A stretch of DNA of 64,000 nucleotides from Bacteroides sp. 224 (lineage in GTDB: Bacteria > Bacteroidota > Bacteroidia > Bacteroidales > Bacteroidaceae), in contig NZ_QVMK01000003.1 of NCBI RefSeq assembly GCF_010500995.1, positions 62,001 to 126,000 on the forward strand, in the 5' to 3' direction. Made by a program: the position numbers and the translations under genes. Below the pieces are notes generated by a model that had not been told where the DNA came from, searched no databases, and was given only the letters and a program-made list of their open reading frames with translations. Position 1 is the stretch's first letter. The number at the start of each line of letters is the position of its first letter. Shown in pieces: positions 17,554 to 25,904 of the stretch.

Positions 17554-18207
17554 TTATTCTTTTTCGCCGTAAGCCAGATCTCCGGCATCGCCCAAGCCGG
17601 GCACAATATATGAATGATGATCTATCTCAGGATCGATGGCGGCACACCAAATCGTTGTATTCTCTTCCGGAAACACACTGGCTATATGGTCTATTGCCTG
17701 ACGACTGGCTATGATAGAAGCAACATGCAACTCTTTGGGATGACCCTTGGTAAGCATGGCCTGATAAGTTAACTCCATAGAGCCTCCGGTTGCCAGCATG
17801 GGGTCTGTTATAATCAGCGTTTTATCGTCAATACGCGGAGAGGCGATATATTCAATATGTATATCGAACTTTAAGGTATCCTTATATTTACGGTAGGCCG
17901 AAACGAAAGCATTCTCTGCATAATCGAAGTAACTTAAAAAGCCCTGATGGAAAGGTATTCCTGCGCGAAGAATGGTACTAATCACCAACTGATTGTTGGG
18001 GGTAGAAACCGGAGAAATGCCCAAAGGAGTTTGAATATCTTTTATAGAATAAGCAAACGTTTTACTCATTTCGTAAGCCATAATTTCGCCGATGCGTTCT
18101 ATATTACGTCGAAAACGCAGTCGGTCGCCCTGCACATTTACATCTCTGATCTCTGCTACAAACTGATTTAAAATGGAATTGTTATCTCCTAAATTAATTA
18201 TTTTCAT
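17554..18207 (-). CDS. upp: Uracil phosphoribosyltransferase
   Basis: 217 residues. Makes UMP from uracil and PRPP (pyrimidine salvage, cytosol). Seen: the ILRAGIPFHQGFLSYF segment, the PRPP-binding loop LIITDPMLATGGSMELTYQ, and the C-terminal IDPEIDHHSYIVPGLGDAGDLAYGE uracil-binding stretch. Monocistronic: the rhamnosidase promoter lies just downstream, and its own -7 box TATATTTG lies at 18251-18258, about 45 bases before the start. It diverges from pckA. Confidence 0.96.
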   Translation of the reverse strand: MKIINLGDNNSILNQFVAEIRDVNVQGDRLRFRRNIERIGEIMAYEMSKTFAYSIKDIQTPLGISPVSTPNNQLVISTILRAGIPFHQGFLSYFDYAENAFVSAYRKYKDTLKFDIHIEYIASPRIDDKTLIITDPMLATGGSMELTYQAMLTKGHPKELHVASIIASRQAIDHIASVFPEENTTIWCAAIDPEIDHHSYIVPGLGDAGDLAYGEKE

Positions 18208-18250
18208 GTCGGAAATATATTACTAATTCATAAACAATATTACAAAGGAA

Positions 18251-18258
18251 CAAATATA
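18251..18258 (-). promoter_or_regulatory. Promoter -7 box for upp
   Basis: The minus strand reads TATATTTG, an exact TAnnTTTG match 43 bases upstream of the upp start. No clear -33 element at the usual spacing. Confidence 0.5.
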
Positions 18259-18344
18259 ATTCTGAATTGCAACATTCACATTGCAGATATTGTTATCGTT
18301 TTATAAAAGCGATTTGATTAGGGAAAAATTTCTCTAATATCGCA

Positions 18345-18373
18345 TTTGTTTCTCACATAAAGTATTACTTTTG
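18345..18373 (+). promoter_or_regulatory. pckA promoter (-33 TTTG and -7 TACTTTTG)
   Basis: TTTG at 18345-18348 and TACTTTTG at 18366-18373, 17 bases apart (consensus 19-21), fit the Bacteroides two-part promoter. The predicted leader before pckA is about 85 bases and AT-rich towards the start. Confidence 0.6.
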
Positions 18374-18466
18374 TAGCCGGTTTAATAGGAAGCTGTTTAC
18401 AGGTTTTCACTGAAAGCTCTAAAAAGAATACATTTATTATATCAATTCATTTTAATTATTTAAAAA

Positions 18467-20074
18467 ATGGCAAATTTAGATTTAAGCAAGTACGGCATCA
18501 CCGGAGTGACTGAGATTCTTCACAATCCATCTTTTGACACTTTGTTCGCTGAAGAAACAAAACCGGAACTTCAAGGATTTGAAAAAGGTCAGGTAACAGA
18601 ATTAGGCGCTGTTAATGTAATGACAGGTGTTTACACAGGTCGCTCACCTAAAGATAAATTCTTTGTAATGGACGAAACCAGCAAAAATACTGTATGGTGG
18701 ACTTCTGACGAATACAAAAATGACAATAAACCTGTAGACGCAAAATGCTGGGCTGCAGTAAAAGATTTAGCTACTAAACAACTTTCAGGAAAAAGACTTT
18801 TCGTAGTAGACGCTTTCTGTGGCGCTAACGAAAACAGCCGTCTGAAACTTCGTTTCATCATGGAAGTAGCATGGCAAGCTCACTTCGTAACAAACATGTT
18901 CATCCGTCCTTCTGCTGAGGAATTGGCTAACTTCGGTGAACCTGATTTCGTTATCATGAATGCTTCTAAATCTAAAGTAGAAAACTACAAAGAATTAGGA
19001 TTAAATTCGGAAACTGCCGTAGTATTCAACCTAACTGAAAAAATACAGGTTATCCTGAACACTTGGTATGGTGGCGAAATGAAAAAAGGTATGTTCTCTT
19101 ACATGAACTATCTGCTTCCATTGAACGGTATGGCTTCTATGCACTGTTCTGCCAACACTGATATGAAGGGCGAAAACACTGCCGTATTCTTCGGTTTGTC
19201 GGGAACCGGTAAAACTACTCTTTCTACCGACCCAAAACGTTTACTTATCGGTGACGATGAGCACGGTTGGGACGACGAAGGTGTATTCAACTTCGAAGGT
19301 GGTTGCTACGCAAAAGTTATCAACCTAAGCCAAGAAGCTGAACCGGATATCTTCAAAGCTATCAGACGTGACGCACTTCTTGAAAACGTAACTGTAGATG
19401 CTAACGGTAAAATCGACTTCAACGATAAGAGCGTAACCGAAAATACTCGTGTATCTTATCCTATCGATCACATCGAGAAAATTGTAAAACCAGTATCTAA
19501 AGGTCCTGCTGCAAAACAAGTTATCTTCTTGTCGGCTGATGCTTTCGGTGTATTGCCTCCGGTATCTATCCTGAATGCAGAACAAACTAAATATTACTTC
19601 CTGTCGGGCTTTACTGCTAAATTAGCCGGTACAGAACGTGGTATTACAGAACCTACTCCTACTTTCTCTGCTTGTTTCGGTGCTGCATTCCTTTCATTGC
19701 ACCCAACTAAATATGCAGAAGAGTTAGTGAAGAAAATGGATAAATCGGGTGCTAAAGCATACTTGGTTAACACTGGTTGGAATGGTACCGGCAAACGTAT
19801 CTCTATTAAAGATACTCGTGGTATCATCGACGCTATCTTGGATGGCTCTATCGACAATGCTCCTACCAAAACTATTCCTTACTTCGACTTCGTGGTTCCA
19901 ACAGAACTTCCGGGTGTTGATCCTAACATCCTTGATCCTCGCGACACTTATGCCGAAGCTGCTCAATGGAATGAAAAAGCGGAAGATCTTGCCGGACGTT
20001 TCATCAAAAACTTCTCTAAGTTTACAGGAAACGAAGCAGGAAAAGCATTGGTTGCTGCCGGTCCAAAACTGTAA
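18467..20074 (+). CDS. pckA: Phosphoenolpyruvate carboxykinase (ATP)
   Basis: 535 residues. In Bacteroides this enzyme mainly fixes CO2 onto PEP to give oxaloacetate and ATP on the way to succinate; it also runs in reverse for gluconeogenesis. Seen: [11 protein letters not shown] near residue 57, the MHCSANT and phosphate-loop region with GLSGTGKTT at 243-251 (Lys249), and the metal-binding GDDEHGWDD that follows. The C-terminal [18 protein letters not shown] stretch is also typical. Codon use is highly biased, as expected for an abundant protein. Monocistronic, with a strong promoter and a hairpin terminator. Confidence 0.97.
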   Translation: MANLDLSKYGITGVTEILHNPSFDTLFAEETKPELQGFEKGQVTELGAVNVMTGVYTGRSPKDKFFVMDETSKNTVWWTSDEYKNDNKPVDAKCWAAVKDLATKQLSGKRLFVVDAFCGANENSRLKLRFIMEVAWQAHFVTNMFIRPSAEELANFGEPDFVIMNASKSKVENYKELGLNSETAVVFNLTEKIQVILNTWYGGEMKKGMFSYMNYLLPLNGMASMHCSANTDMKGENTAVFFGLSGTGKTTLSTDPKRLLIGDDEHGWDDEGVFNFEGGCYAKVINLSQEAEPDIFKAIRRDALLENVTVDANGKIDFNDKSVTENTRVSYPIDHIEKIVKPVSKGPAAKQVIFLSADAFGVLPPVSILNAEQTKYYFLSGFTAKLAGTERGITEPTPTFSACFGAAFLSLHPTKYAEELVKKMDKSGAKAYLVNTGWNGTGKRISIKDTRGIIDAILDGSIDNAPTKTIPYFDFVVPTELPGVDPNILDPRDTYAEAAQWNEKAEDLAGRFIKNFSKFTGNEAGKALVAAGPKL

Positions 20075-20100
20075 TCCACCCTTTTACAGATTATATACAG

Positions 20101-20136
20101 AAGAGTGCTTCCTTTATGGAGGCGCTCTTTTTTTTT
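20101..20136 (+). terminator. Rho-independent terminator of pckA
   Basis: An 8-base stem (20101-20108 with 20122-20129, one G-T pair) with a loop that can pair further (TCC/GGA), running into an unbroken T stretch to 20136. It lies 27 bases after the pckA stop. Confidence 0.85.
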
Positions 20137-20217
20137 GTGTGCCACCATTTAGCCATACTATCTATTCGCTGCATGGTTGTAGCACATTTAATGATGCTTT
20201 TTATGCCAATTTTTGCC

Positions 20218-20326
20218 ACGGCCGCAGCAAAGTTTTGTCACGGCCGTGGCTAAATCTTGTTGCGGCCGCGTCAAAAGTTGGTTACGGCCGTGGCAAAATG
20301 CTGTTACGGCTGTGCAAGATCTTGTT
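20218..20326. repeat. Tandem array, 22-base period, about five units
   Basis: Units start at 20218, 20240, 20262, 20284 and 20306. The first four are exactly 22 bases and the last 21. Each begins with a variant of (A/G)CGGCC(G) and ends in TTGTT or TTGTC after an A-rich spacer. The junction GCCACGGCCGTGGC is a palindrome in the ideal unit. It occupies the otherwise empty stretch between pckA and the M16 peptidase. Arrays with the same spacing occur at 36704 and 53219. No coding sense was found here. Confidence 0.85.
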
Positions 20327-20526
20327 AAAGCAATCGGAAATTTGCCACAGGGGAAATTTGCTCAACGAAGATTGGGTAAAATCAGTTAGTTGATATTACC
20401 TTATAGCCCAACAACAAGAAGAACACTTAAAAGCAATTTGAAAACAGATGAAGCCATTTCCAATAAAAACAATTAATAAATCAATTGAAAATCAGTTGAA
20501 TCAAAAGAGAATAATAGAAAAACGAT

Positions 20527-20535
20527 TATCTTTGC
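20527..20535 (+). promoter_or_regulatory. Promoter -7 box for the M16 peptidase
   Basis: TATCTTTGC matches TAnnTTTGC exactly, 30 bases before the ATG at 20565. It lies inside the longer open frame that starts at 20448, and so argues for the shorter protein start. Confidence 0.55.
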
Positions 20536-20564
20536 AGGAAACATCAAACAAATCTATCCATACA

Positions 20565-23483
20565 ATGGTACAAATTAAAAAGCTAACCTTACCGATGATT
20601 GCCTTACTTTCGGTACTCATCTGTTTCAGCTGCCAACCCGGCGGCCACTCTTATGAAAGCGTTCCCAACGATCCGCTACAAGCTCGGATCTACACATTAG
20701 AAAATGGTCTGAAGGTGTACATGACCGTTAACAAAGAAACTCCCCGCATTCAAACGTATATCGCTGTGCGCGTAGGAGGAAAAAATGACCCGGCCGAAAC
20801 AACCGGACTTGCCCACTACTTCGAGCATCTGATGTTTAAAGGAACCGAACAGTTTGGTACCCAGAACTATGAAGCCGAGAAAGTTCTTCTTGATCAAATC
20901 GAAGCGCAATTCGAAATCTATCGTAAAACTACGGATGAAGCAGAACGTAAAGCTATTTATCATGTTATAGACAGCCTTTCTTACGAAGCATCCAAATATT
21001 CTATTCCTAACGAATACGATAAGCTGATGTCGGCTATTGGTGCCAAAGGAACCAATGCATATACTGCGCAAGACCGCACTGTGTACATAGAAGACATCCC
21101 ATCCAACCAAGTTGAAAACTGGGCTAAAATACAGGCCGATCGTCTTCAAAACAACGTAATCCGCGGGTTCCACACCGAGTTGGAAACTGTGTACGAAGAG
21201 AAAAACATGTCACTTACACAAGACGGACGCAAAGTGGCAGAAACAGTATTGGCTACTCTCTTCCCTAATCATCCTTATGGAAAGCAAACAGTTCTTGGAA
21301 GTCAGGAGCATCTTAAAAACCCATCTATCACCAAAATTAAAGAGTACTACCGTACTTGGTATGTGCCCAATAATATGGCTATCTGTTTGTCGGGAGATTT
21401 CGATCCGGATGAAATGATTACCACTATCGAAAAGTACTTCGGCGGCATGAAACCGAACCCCAACTTACCCGAACAACCCAAAGTTGAAAAGGTAGAAAGA
21501 AATGCCCCTACCGAAAAAGAAGTGTATGGACTGGAAGCCGAAAGCATGACCATAGGATACCCAATGCCAGGCATCGCTCATAAAGATTTCAATGCACTGA
21601 ACTTATTGAGCCGTGTACTATATAATGGCAAAGTAGGACTTATGGATGTAGATTTGAACCAGCAACAAAAAACTCTTGGTGCATCGGGCTATCTTTGGGG
21701 AATGACCGACCACTCCATCTACTTACTCCAGGCACGCCCTAAAAACGGACAAACACTGGACGAAGTAAAAGAGTTATTGCTAAGCGAAATCGAAAAGCTG
21801 AAAGCAGGTAACTTCAACGAAGAAGTGCTACAAGCCACCATCAACAATTACAAACTATCGCAAATGCACGAGCTGGAAAGCAACAATGCACGCGCCGACA
21901 TGTTTGTACACGCTTTTGGTAACAACCTTGATTGGAAAGACGAAGTGAACGCAATCAACGAGCTGGCCAAAATAACCAAAGAAGACATTATTGCTCTTGC
22001 CAATAAATACTTCGCCAATAACTATGCTGTTATTTACAAAAAACAAGGCCCCGATGCCAACGTAAAGAAAATAGATAAGCCAAGCATCACTCCTATCATT
22101 ATGAACCGTGATGCTGTTAGCCCATTCTTAAAAGAAGTACAAAATACAGTGGTTCCTCCTATCGAACCTGTATTCCTTGATTATGATAAAGATTTGAGCC
22201 AATTAAAAGCCCAAGCCGATATCCCTGTACTTTACAAAAAGAATACCACGAACGATTTATTCAATCTGACGTATGTATTCGAAATGGGTAACAACAACGA
22301 CAAAGCATTGAGCACTGCTTACGGATACCTGAGATATTTAGGTACTTCGGACATGACATTGGAAGAAATCAACAGCAAGTTCTATAGCCTGGCCTGCTCG
22401 TATGGAGTATCGCCCGGAGCCGAACGTATGAACATTTCTTTGAGTGGTTTGAACGAAAATCTTCCTCAAGCATTGGAATTATTGGAGAAATTACTTGCCG
22501 ATGCTCAAGTGAACGAGATGGCTTATAACAATTTGGTAGTCGATCAACTGAAATCACGCAGCAATATTAAGTTGGATCAATCTCAAAACTTCAGCAACTT
22601 AGTTAATTATGCTACATACGGGCCTAACTCTCCTGCCAAAAACATTCTGTCGGAAAAAGAGCTGAAAGAAATGAATCCACAAGAGTTGGTAGATCGTATC
22701 AAAGCTCAAAACAGTTACAAACATCGTATTCTTTACTATGGCCCGAACAGCGAGCAGGAGATACTGGATGTACTGAAAAAGTATCACCGTGTGCCCGAAA
22801 CATTGAAAGATGTTCCTGCCGGCAAAGAATTCCCTCGTCAGGAAACTCCTTCAACCAAAATCTATATAGCTCCTTACAAGGCTAACCAGATTTACATGTC
22901 GCAGTATTCTAATAGAGGAGAGAAATACAATCCGGAGATTGAATCAACCCGTACACTGTACAATGATTATTTCAGCGGAGGCATGAACTCTATCGTATTC
23001 CAGGAAATGCGCGAAGCCAGAGCATTGGCTTACTCAGCTTGGGCAGGACTGAATGCTCCGGCAAATCTGAAGTACACATATAACATACGTACGCAAATTG
23101 CCACTCAAAACGATAAAATGATTGATGCTATTGGTGCATTTAACGACATCATCAACAATATGCCTCAATCCGAAAACGCATTTTCATTGGCTAAAGATGC
23201 AATTATCGGCAGATTACGTACAGAACGTATCACCAAAAACGCTGTTCTCTGGAATTACATCTCTGCACAGGATCTTGGATTGACTACCGACAAACGTATT
23301 AAGCTCTTCAATGAGGTGCAGAATATGACTATACAGGATGTAGTAAACTTCCAAGAGAAGTGGGTGAAAGATCGCACATACACTTATTGCATCTTAGGAG
23401 ATGAAAAAAGCTTGGACATGAAGTCACTGGAGAAACTCGGCCCGATTGAAAGACTGAGTACGGAAGATTTATTCGGATTCTAA
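20565..23483 (+). CDS. M16-family zinc metallopeptidase, lipoprotein
   Basis: 972 residues from the ATG at 20565, chosen because it begins a lipoprotein signal (MVQIKKLTLPMIALLSVLICFSC, lipid Cys at residue 23) and follows a -7 box. The frame upstream (from 20448) has no secretion signal. The pitrilysin active site HYFEHLMFKG (HxxEH) lies in the first M16 domain, with the distal glutamate region ELETVYEEKNMS. The second half (from about residue 520) is the inactive partner domain. Such two-domain periplasmic peptidases degrade or trim peptides and are common in Bacteroidota; the specific substrate is unknown. Monocistronic with a strong hairpin downstream. Confidence 0.93.
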   Translation: MVQIKKLTLPMIALLSVLICFSCQPGGHSYESVPNDPLQARIYTLENGLKVYMTVNKETPRIQTYIAVRVGGKNDPAETTGLAHYFEHLMFKGTEQFGTQNYEAEKVLLDQIEAQFEIYRKTTDEAERKAIYHVIDSLSYEASKYSIPNEYDKLMSAIGAKGTNAYTAQDRTVYIEDIPSNQVENWAKIQADRLQNNVIRGFHTELETVYEEKNMSLTQDGRKVAETVLATLFPNHPYGKQTVLGSQEHLKNPSITKIKEYYRTWYVPNNMAICLSGDFDPDEMITTIEKYFGGMKPNPNLPEQPKVEKVERNAPTEKEVYGLEAESMTIGYPMPGIAHKDFNALNLLSRVLYNGKVGLMDVDLNQQQKTLGASGYLWGMTDHSIYLLQARPKNGQTLDEVKELLLSEIEKLKAGNFNEEVLQATINNYKLSQMHELESNNARADMFVHAFGNNLDWKDEVNAINELAKITKEDIIALANKYFANNYAVIYKKQGPDANVKKIDKPSITPIIMNRDAVSPFLKEVQNTVVPPIEPVFLDYDKDLSQLKAQADIPVLYKKNTTNDLFNLTYVFEMGNNNDKALSTAYGYLRYLGTSDMTLEEINSKFYSLACSYGVSPGAERMNISLSGLNENLPQALELLEKLLADAQVNEMAYNNLVVDQLKSRSNIKLDQSQNFSNLVNYATYGPNSPAKNILSEKELKEMNPQELVDRIKAQNSYKHRILYYGPNSEQEILDVLKKYHRVPETLKDVPAGKEFPRQETPSTKIYIAPYKANQIYMSQYSNRGEKYNPEIESTRTLYNDYFSGGMNSIVFQEMREARALAYSAWAGLNAPANLKYTYNIRTQIATQNDKMIDAIGAFNDIINNMPQSENAFSLAKDAIIGRLRTERITKNAVLWNYISAQDLGLTTDKRIKLFNEVQNMTIQDVVNFQEKWVKDRTYTYCILGDEKSLDMKSLEKLGPIERLSTEDLFGF

Positions 23484-23515
23484 AGAAGAATTAATCAACG
23501 TCTCCCGAATGAAAT

Positions 23516-23556
23516 AAAGGACCTGCACGAGCCGCGTTAGCTTGTACAGGTCCTTT
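23516..23556 (+). terminator. Hairpin terminator after the M16 peptidase
   Basis: A 17-base stem (23516-23532 with 23540-23556, two G-T wobble pairs, no mismatch) closes a 7-base loop. The 3' side ends in TCCTTT and is followed by a short T run, so termination is plausible though not textbook. Confidence 0.75.
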
Positions 23557-23593
23557 AAAACTTTTATCTTAGCGTGCTAATTGGAAAACTAAA

Positions 23594-25024
23594 ATGATCA
23601 TCACAGCATTACAGAAACTTTATACGCAGGTGGCCGGTACACCCGCCGAAAATATCGTTGAGTTACCCTCGTCCGGTTCTAATCGTCGTTATTTCCGGTT
23701 ATCGGGAGTTATGAACTTAGTAGGCGTAAGCGGTACCTCGCCCGAAGAAAACAAAACCTTCCTCTACATGGCCGCCCACTTCCGGGAAAAAGGCATCCCG
23801 GTTCCAAAGGTTTACGCTGCCTCCGAAGACTCCCTCTTTTATCTGCAAGAAGATCTGGGCGACTCTCTCCTCTTTGATAAGATAGAAAAAGGAAGAAAAA
23901 CCAGCGTATTCAGCGATGAAGAACGTTCCTTACTACGTCAGACGATTTCCATGTTGCCGATGATTCAGTTTCGGGGAGCCGAAGAGTTTGATTTCGACCA
24001 ATGTTATCCGCAACCGGAGTTCAATGAGCGTTCCATTCTTTGGGACTTGAATTACTTTAAATATTGCTTTCTGAAATCTACCGGAATAGACTTTCAGGAA
24101 AACATGTTGGAAGATGATTTCAAGAAGATGTGCGACATCCTGTTGCAAGACCAAACCCAGACGTTTTTGTACCGCGACTTCCAATCGCGCAATGTAATGG
24201 TTAAAGACGGGAAACCTTGGTTCATCGACTTTCAGGGAGGACGAAAAGGACCTATCTATTATGATATCGCCTCCTTCTTATGGCAAGCAAAAGCAAACTT
24301 CCCGGAAGGACTGCGAAATGAGCTATTGGATGTTTACATGGATTCTCTCTCTCACTACACCACAGTAGATAAGGATGCGTTCTGTAAACAGCTACGCCAC
24401 TTCGTACTATTCCGCACCCTGCAAGTGTTAGGTGCGTATGGCTTCCGCGGATATTTTGAGAAGAAACCGCATTTCATCCAAAGTATTCCATTCGCCATCA
24501 AGAACCTGAAAGATTTATTGCACGAAGAGTATTCCGAGTATCCTTACTTATGCGATATCCTGCATCAGCTTGTAGGTTTAAAGCAGTTTGCCGAAGAAAT
24601 CAAGAAACCTGTCTTAGAGGTAAAGGTTATGAGTTTTGCTTATAAAAAAGGAATACCCAACGATACTTCGGGCAACGGCGGCGGATTTGTATTCGACTGC
24701 CGGGCCATCAATAACCCGGGCAAATACGAAAGATATAACCATTTCACCGGAATGGACGAGCCTGTTATCACTTTCCTCGAAGAAGAGGGAGAGATTACAA
24801 CTTTCCTCGAATCTGTTTATAAGATAGTTGATGCCTCGGTACAACGCTATTTAGATCGCGGATTCAGCAACCTGATGGTTTGTTTTGGCTGCACAGGCGG
24901 TCAACACCGTTCGGTTTACTCGGCGCAACACCTGGCAGAGCATCTTCATCTGAAATTCGGTGTGAAAGTCAACCTCATTCACCGCGAACAGAATGTAGAA
25001 CGCATATTTGCCCCCTCGTTATGA
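23594..25024 (+). CDS. AmgK-like amino-sugar kinase fused to a RapZ C-terminal domain
   Basis: 476 residues in two domains. Residues 1 to about 330 are an aminoglycoside-phosphotransferase-fold kinase: GSNRRYFRL nucleotide loop, YLQEDLGD hinge, catalytic YRDFQSRN (Asp195, Asn200) and metal-binding WFIDFQGG. Residues about 345-476 match the C-terminal domain of RapZ (SFAYKKGIPNDTSGNGGGFVFDCRAINNPG, then GCTGGQHRSV around His438), which in E. coli binds glucosamine-6-phosphate. The stop overlaps the start of a MurU-like gene by 4 bases. AmgK phosphorylates MurNAc/GlcNAc at C1, and MurU then makes UDP-MurNAc, so this pair most likely recycles cell-wall sugars. The fused sensor domain may tie kinase activity to amino-sugar supply (inference). 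Confidence 0.87.
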   Translation: MIITALQKLYTQVAGTPAENIVELPSSGSNRRYFRLSGVMNLVGVSGTSPEENKTFLYMAAHFREKGIPVPKVYAASEDSLFYLQEDLGDSLLFDKIEKGRKTSVFSDEERSLLRQTISMLPMIQFRGAEEFDFDQCYPQPEFNERSILWDLNYFKYCFLKSTGIDFQENMLEDDFKKMCDILLQDQTQTFLYRDFQSRNVMVKDGKPWFIDFQGGRKGPIYYDIASFLWQAKANFPEGLRNELLDVYMDSLSHYTTVDKDAFCKQLRHFVLFRTLQVLGAYGFRGYFEKKPHFIQSIPFAIKNLKDLLHEEYSEYPYLCDILHQLVGLKQFAEEIKKPVLEVKVMSFAYKKGIPNDTSGNGGGFVFDCRAINNPGKYERYNHFTGMDEPVITFLEEEGEITTFLESVYKIVDASVQRYLDRGFSNLMVCFGCTGGQHRSVYSAQHLAEHLHLKFGVKVNLIHREQNVERIFAPSL

Positions 25025-25764
25025 AGGCTCTGATTTTTGCAGCAGGACTGGGTTCCCGCCTCAGACCCTTGACCGACAACACCCCAAAGGCTTTGATTCC
25101 CATTGGCGGAAAGCCGATGCTGGAACATGTTATCCTTAAACTGAAAGCGTCGGGCTTTAACGAGATTGTTATCAACATTCACCACCACGGGCAGCAAATT
25201 ATCGACTATCTGGAAAGGAACGAGAACTTCGGTTTGGATATTCATATATCTGACGAGCGAGATTGCTTGTTAGATACCGGAGGAGGGATTAAGCATGCCC
25301 GGAAGTTTCTCGATGGAAACGAACCTTTTCTTGTGCACAATGCTGATATATTATCAAATGTAGATTTGAAACAACTCTATCAGGCGGCTTGCCACTCATC
25401 CGGAACTATCGCTACGCTGTTAGTCAGCGAACGGGAAAGCTCGCGTTGTTTGCTCTTTGATAAAGAAAACCAATTGCAGGGCTGGCAGAATCGTGAAACG
25501 GGTGAGGTAAAATCTCCTCATTCTAATTTCCGGGCTTCGCTGTATAAAGGGTATGCTTTCAGTGGTATTCATGTTATTTCGCCGAAGATATTTGAATGGA
25601 TGGATCAACAATGGGAAGGTAAATTCTCTATTATCAATTTCTATCTGGCAGTTTGTGCAAAGACAAATATTGAGGCTTACCCAATGGATAATCTTCAATT
25701 GTTGGATATCGGCAAGCCGGAAGCACTGGCTAAAGCAGAGGAGTGGCTGAAAGAAATAAAGTAA
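25021..25764 (+). CDS. murU: MurU-like sugar-1-phosphate nucleotidyltransferase
   Basis: 247 residues from the ATG at 25021, which overlaps the previous stop (ATGA). The open frame extends upstream inside the kinase gene, but only the internal ATG gives the conserved N-terminus FAAGLGSRLRPLTDNTPKAL, the nucleotidyltransferase signature with the nucleotide-binding lysine. LVHNADILSN carries the metal-binding Asp. By family and by pairing with the AmgK-like kinase it probably converts MurNAc-alpha-1-phosphate and UTP to UDP-MurNAc in the cytosol, bypassing de novo synthesis. A glucose- or mannose-1-phosphate substrate cannot be excluded from sequence alone. Confidence 0.82.
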   Translation: MKALIFAAGLGSRLRPLTDNTPKALIPIGGKPMLEHVILKLKASGFNEIVINIHHHGQQIIDYLERNENFGLDIHISDERDCLLDTGGGIKHARKFLDGNEPFLVHNADILSNVDLKQLYQAACHSSGTIATLLVSERESSRCLLFDKENQLQGWQNRETGEVKSPHSNFRASLYKGYAFSGIHVISPKIFEWMDQQWEGKFSIINFYLAVCAKTNIEAYPMDNLQLLDIGKPEALAKAEEWLKEIK

Positions 25765-25782
25765 TATGCTATATTGAATAGA

Positions 25783-25869
25783 TACGCGGAAAAACGGAAT
25801 GAGCGGATGAACGCGGAGTTTCATTTTTTCTTTTCCGCGTGTTTCCGCTCATTCCGTTTTTTCCGCGTA
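25783..25869. repeat. Long inverted repeat between convergent genes
   Basis: Arms 25783-25817 (35 bases) and 25834-25869 (36 bases) pair almost fully: one bulged base and three mismatches, with a 16-base T-rich loop. The core word is CGGAATGAGCGGA. It lies between murU and the acyl-CoA synthetase, which converge, and could terminate both. It has the same architecture as the hairpins at 9775 and 14591 but a different sequence. Confidence 0.9.
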
Positions 25870-25904
25870 CCCATCTGTTTACGACCTATAGGCAGCCTCT
25901 AATT

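Noticed and set aside
17469..17606. 46-codon extension of the rhamnosidase
   Set aside because: It overlaps upp and the -7 box and would bury the signal peptide.
20218..20326. CRISPR array look-alike
   Set aside because: Units are contiguous, degenerate and only 22 bases long with no unique spacers of CRISPR size, and no cas gene is nearby.
19749..20393. Open frame of 214 codons across the end of pckA and the repeat array
   Set aside because: It is an alternate-frame shadow of the strongly biased pckA codons that continues through the terminator; no start signal and no protein-like pattern.
24880..25020. 47-codon N-terminal extension of murU
   Set aside because: It lies inside the kinase gene, is rich in shadow-like residues and precedes the exact nucleotidyltransferase N-terminus; the ATG at 25021 overlapping the stop is a normal coupled start.
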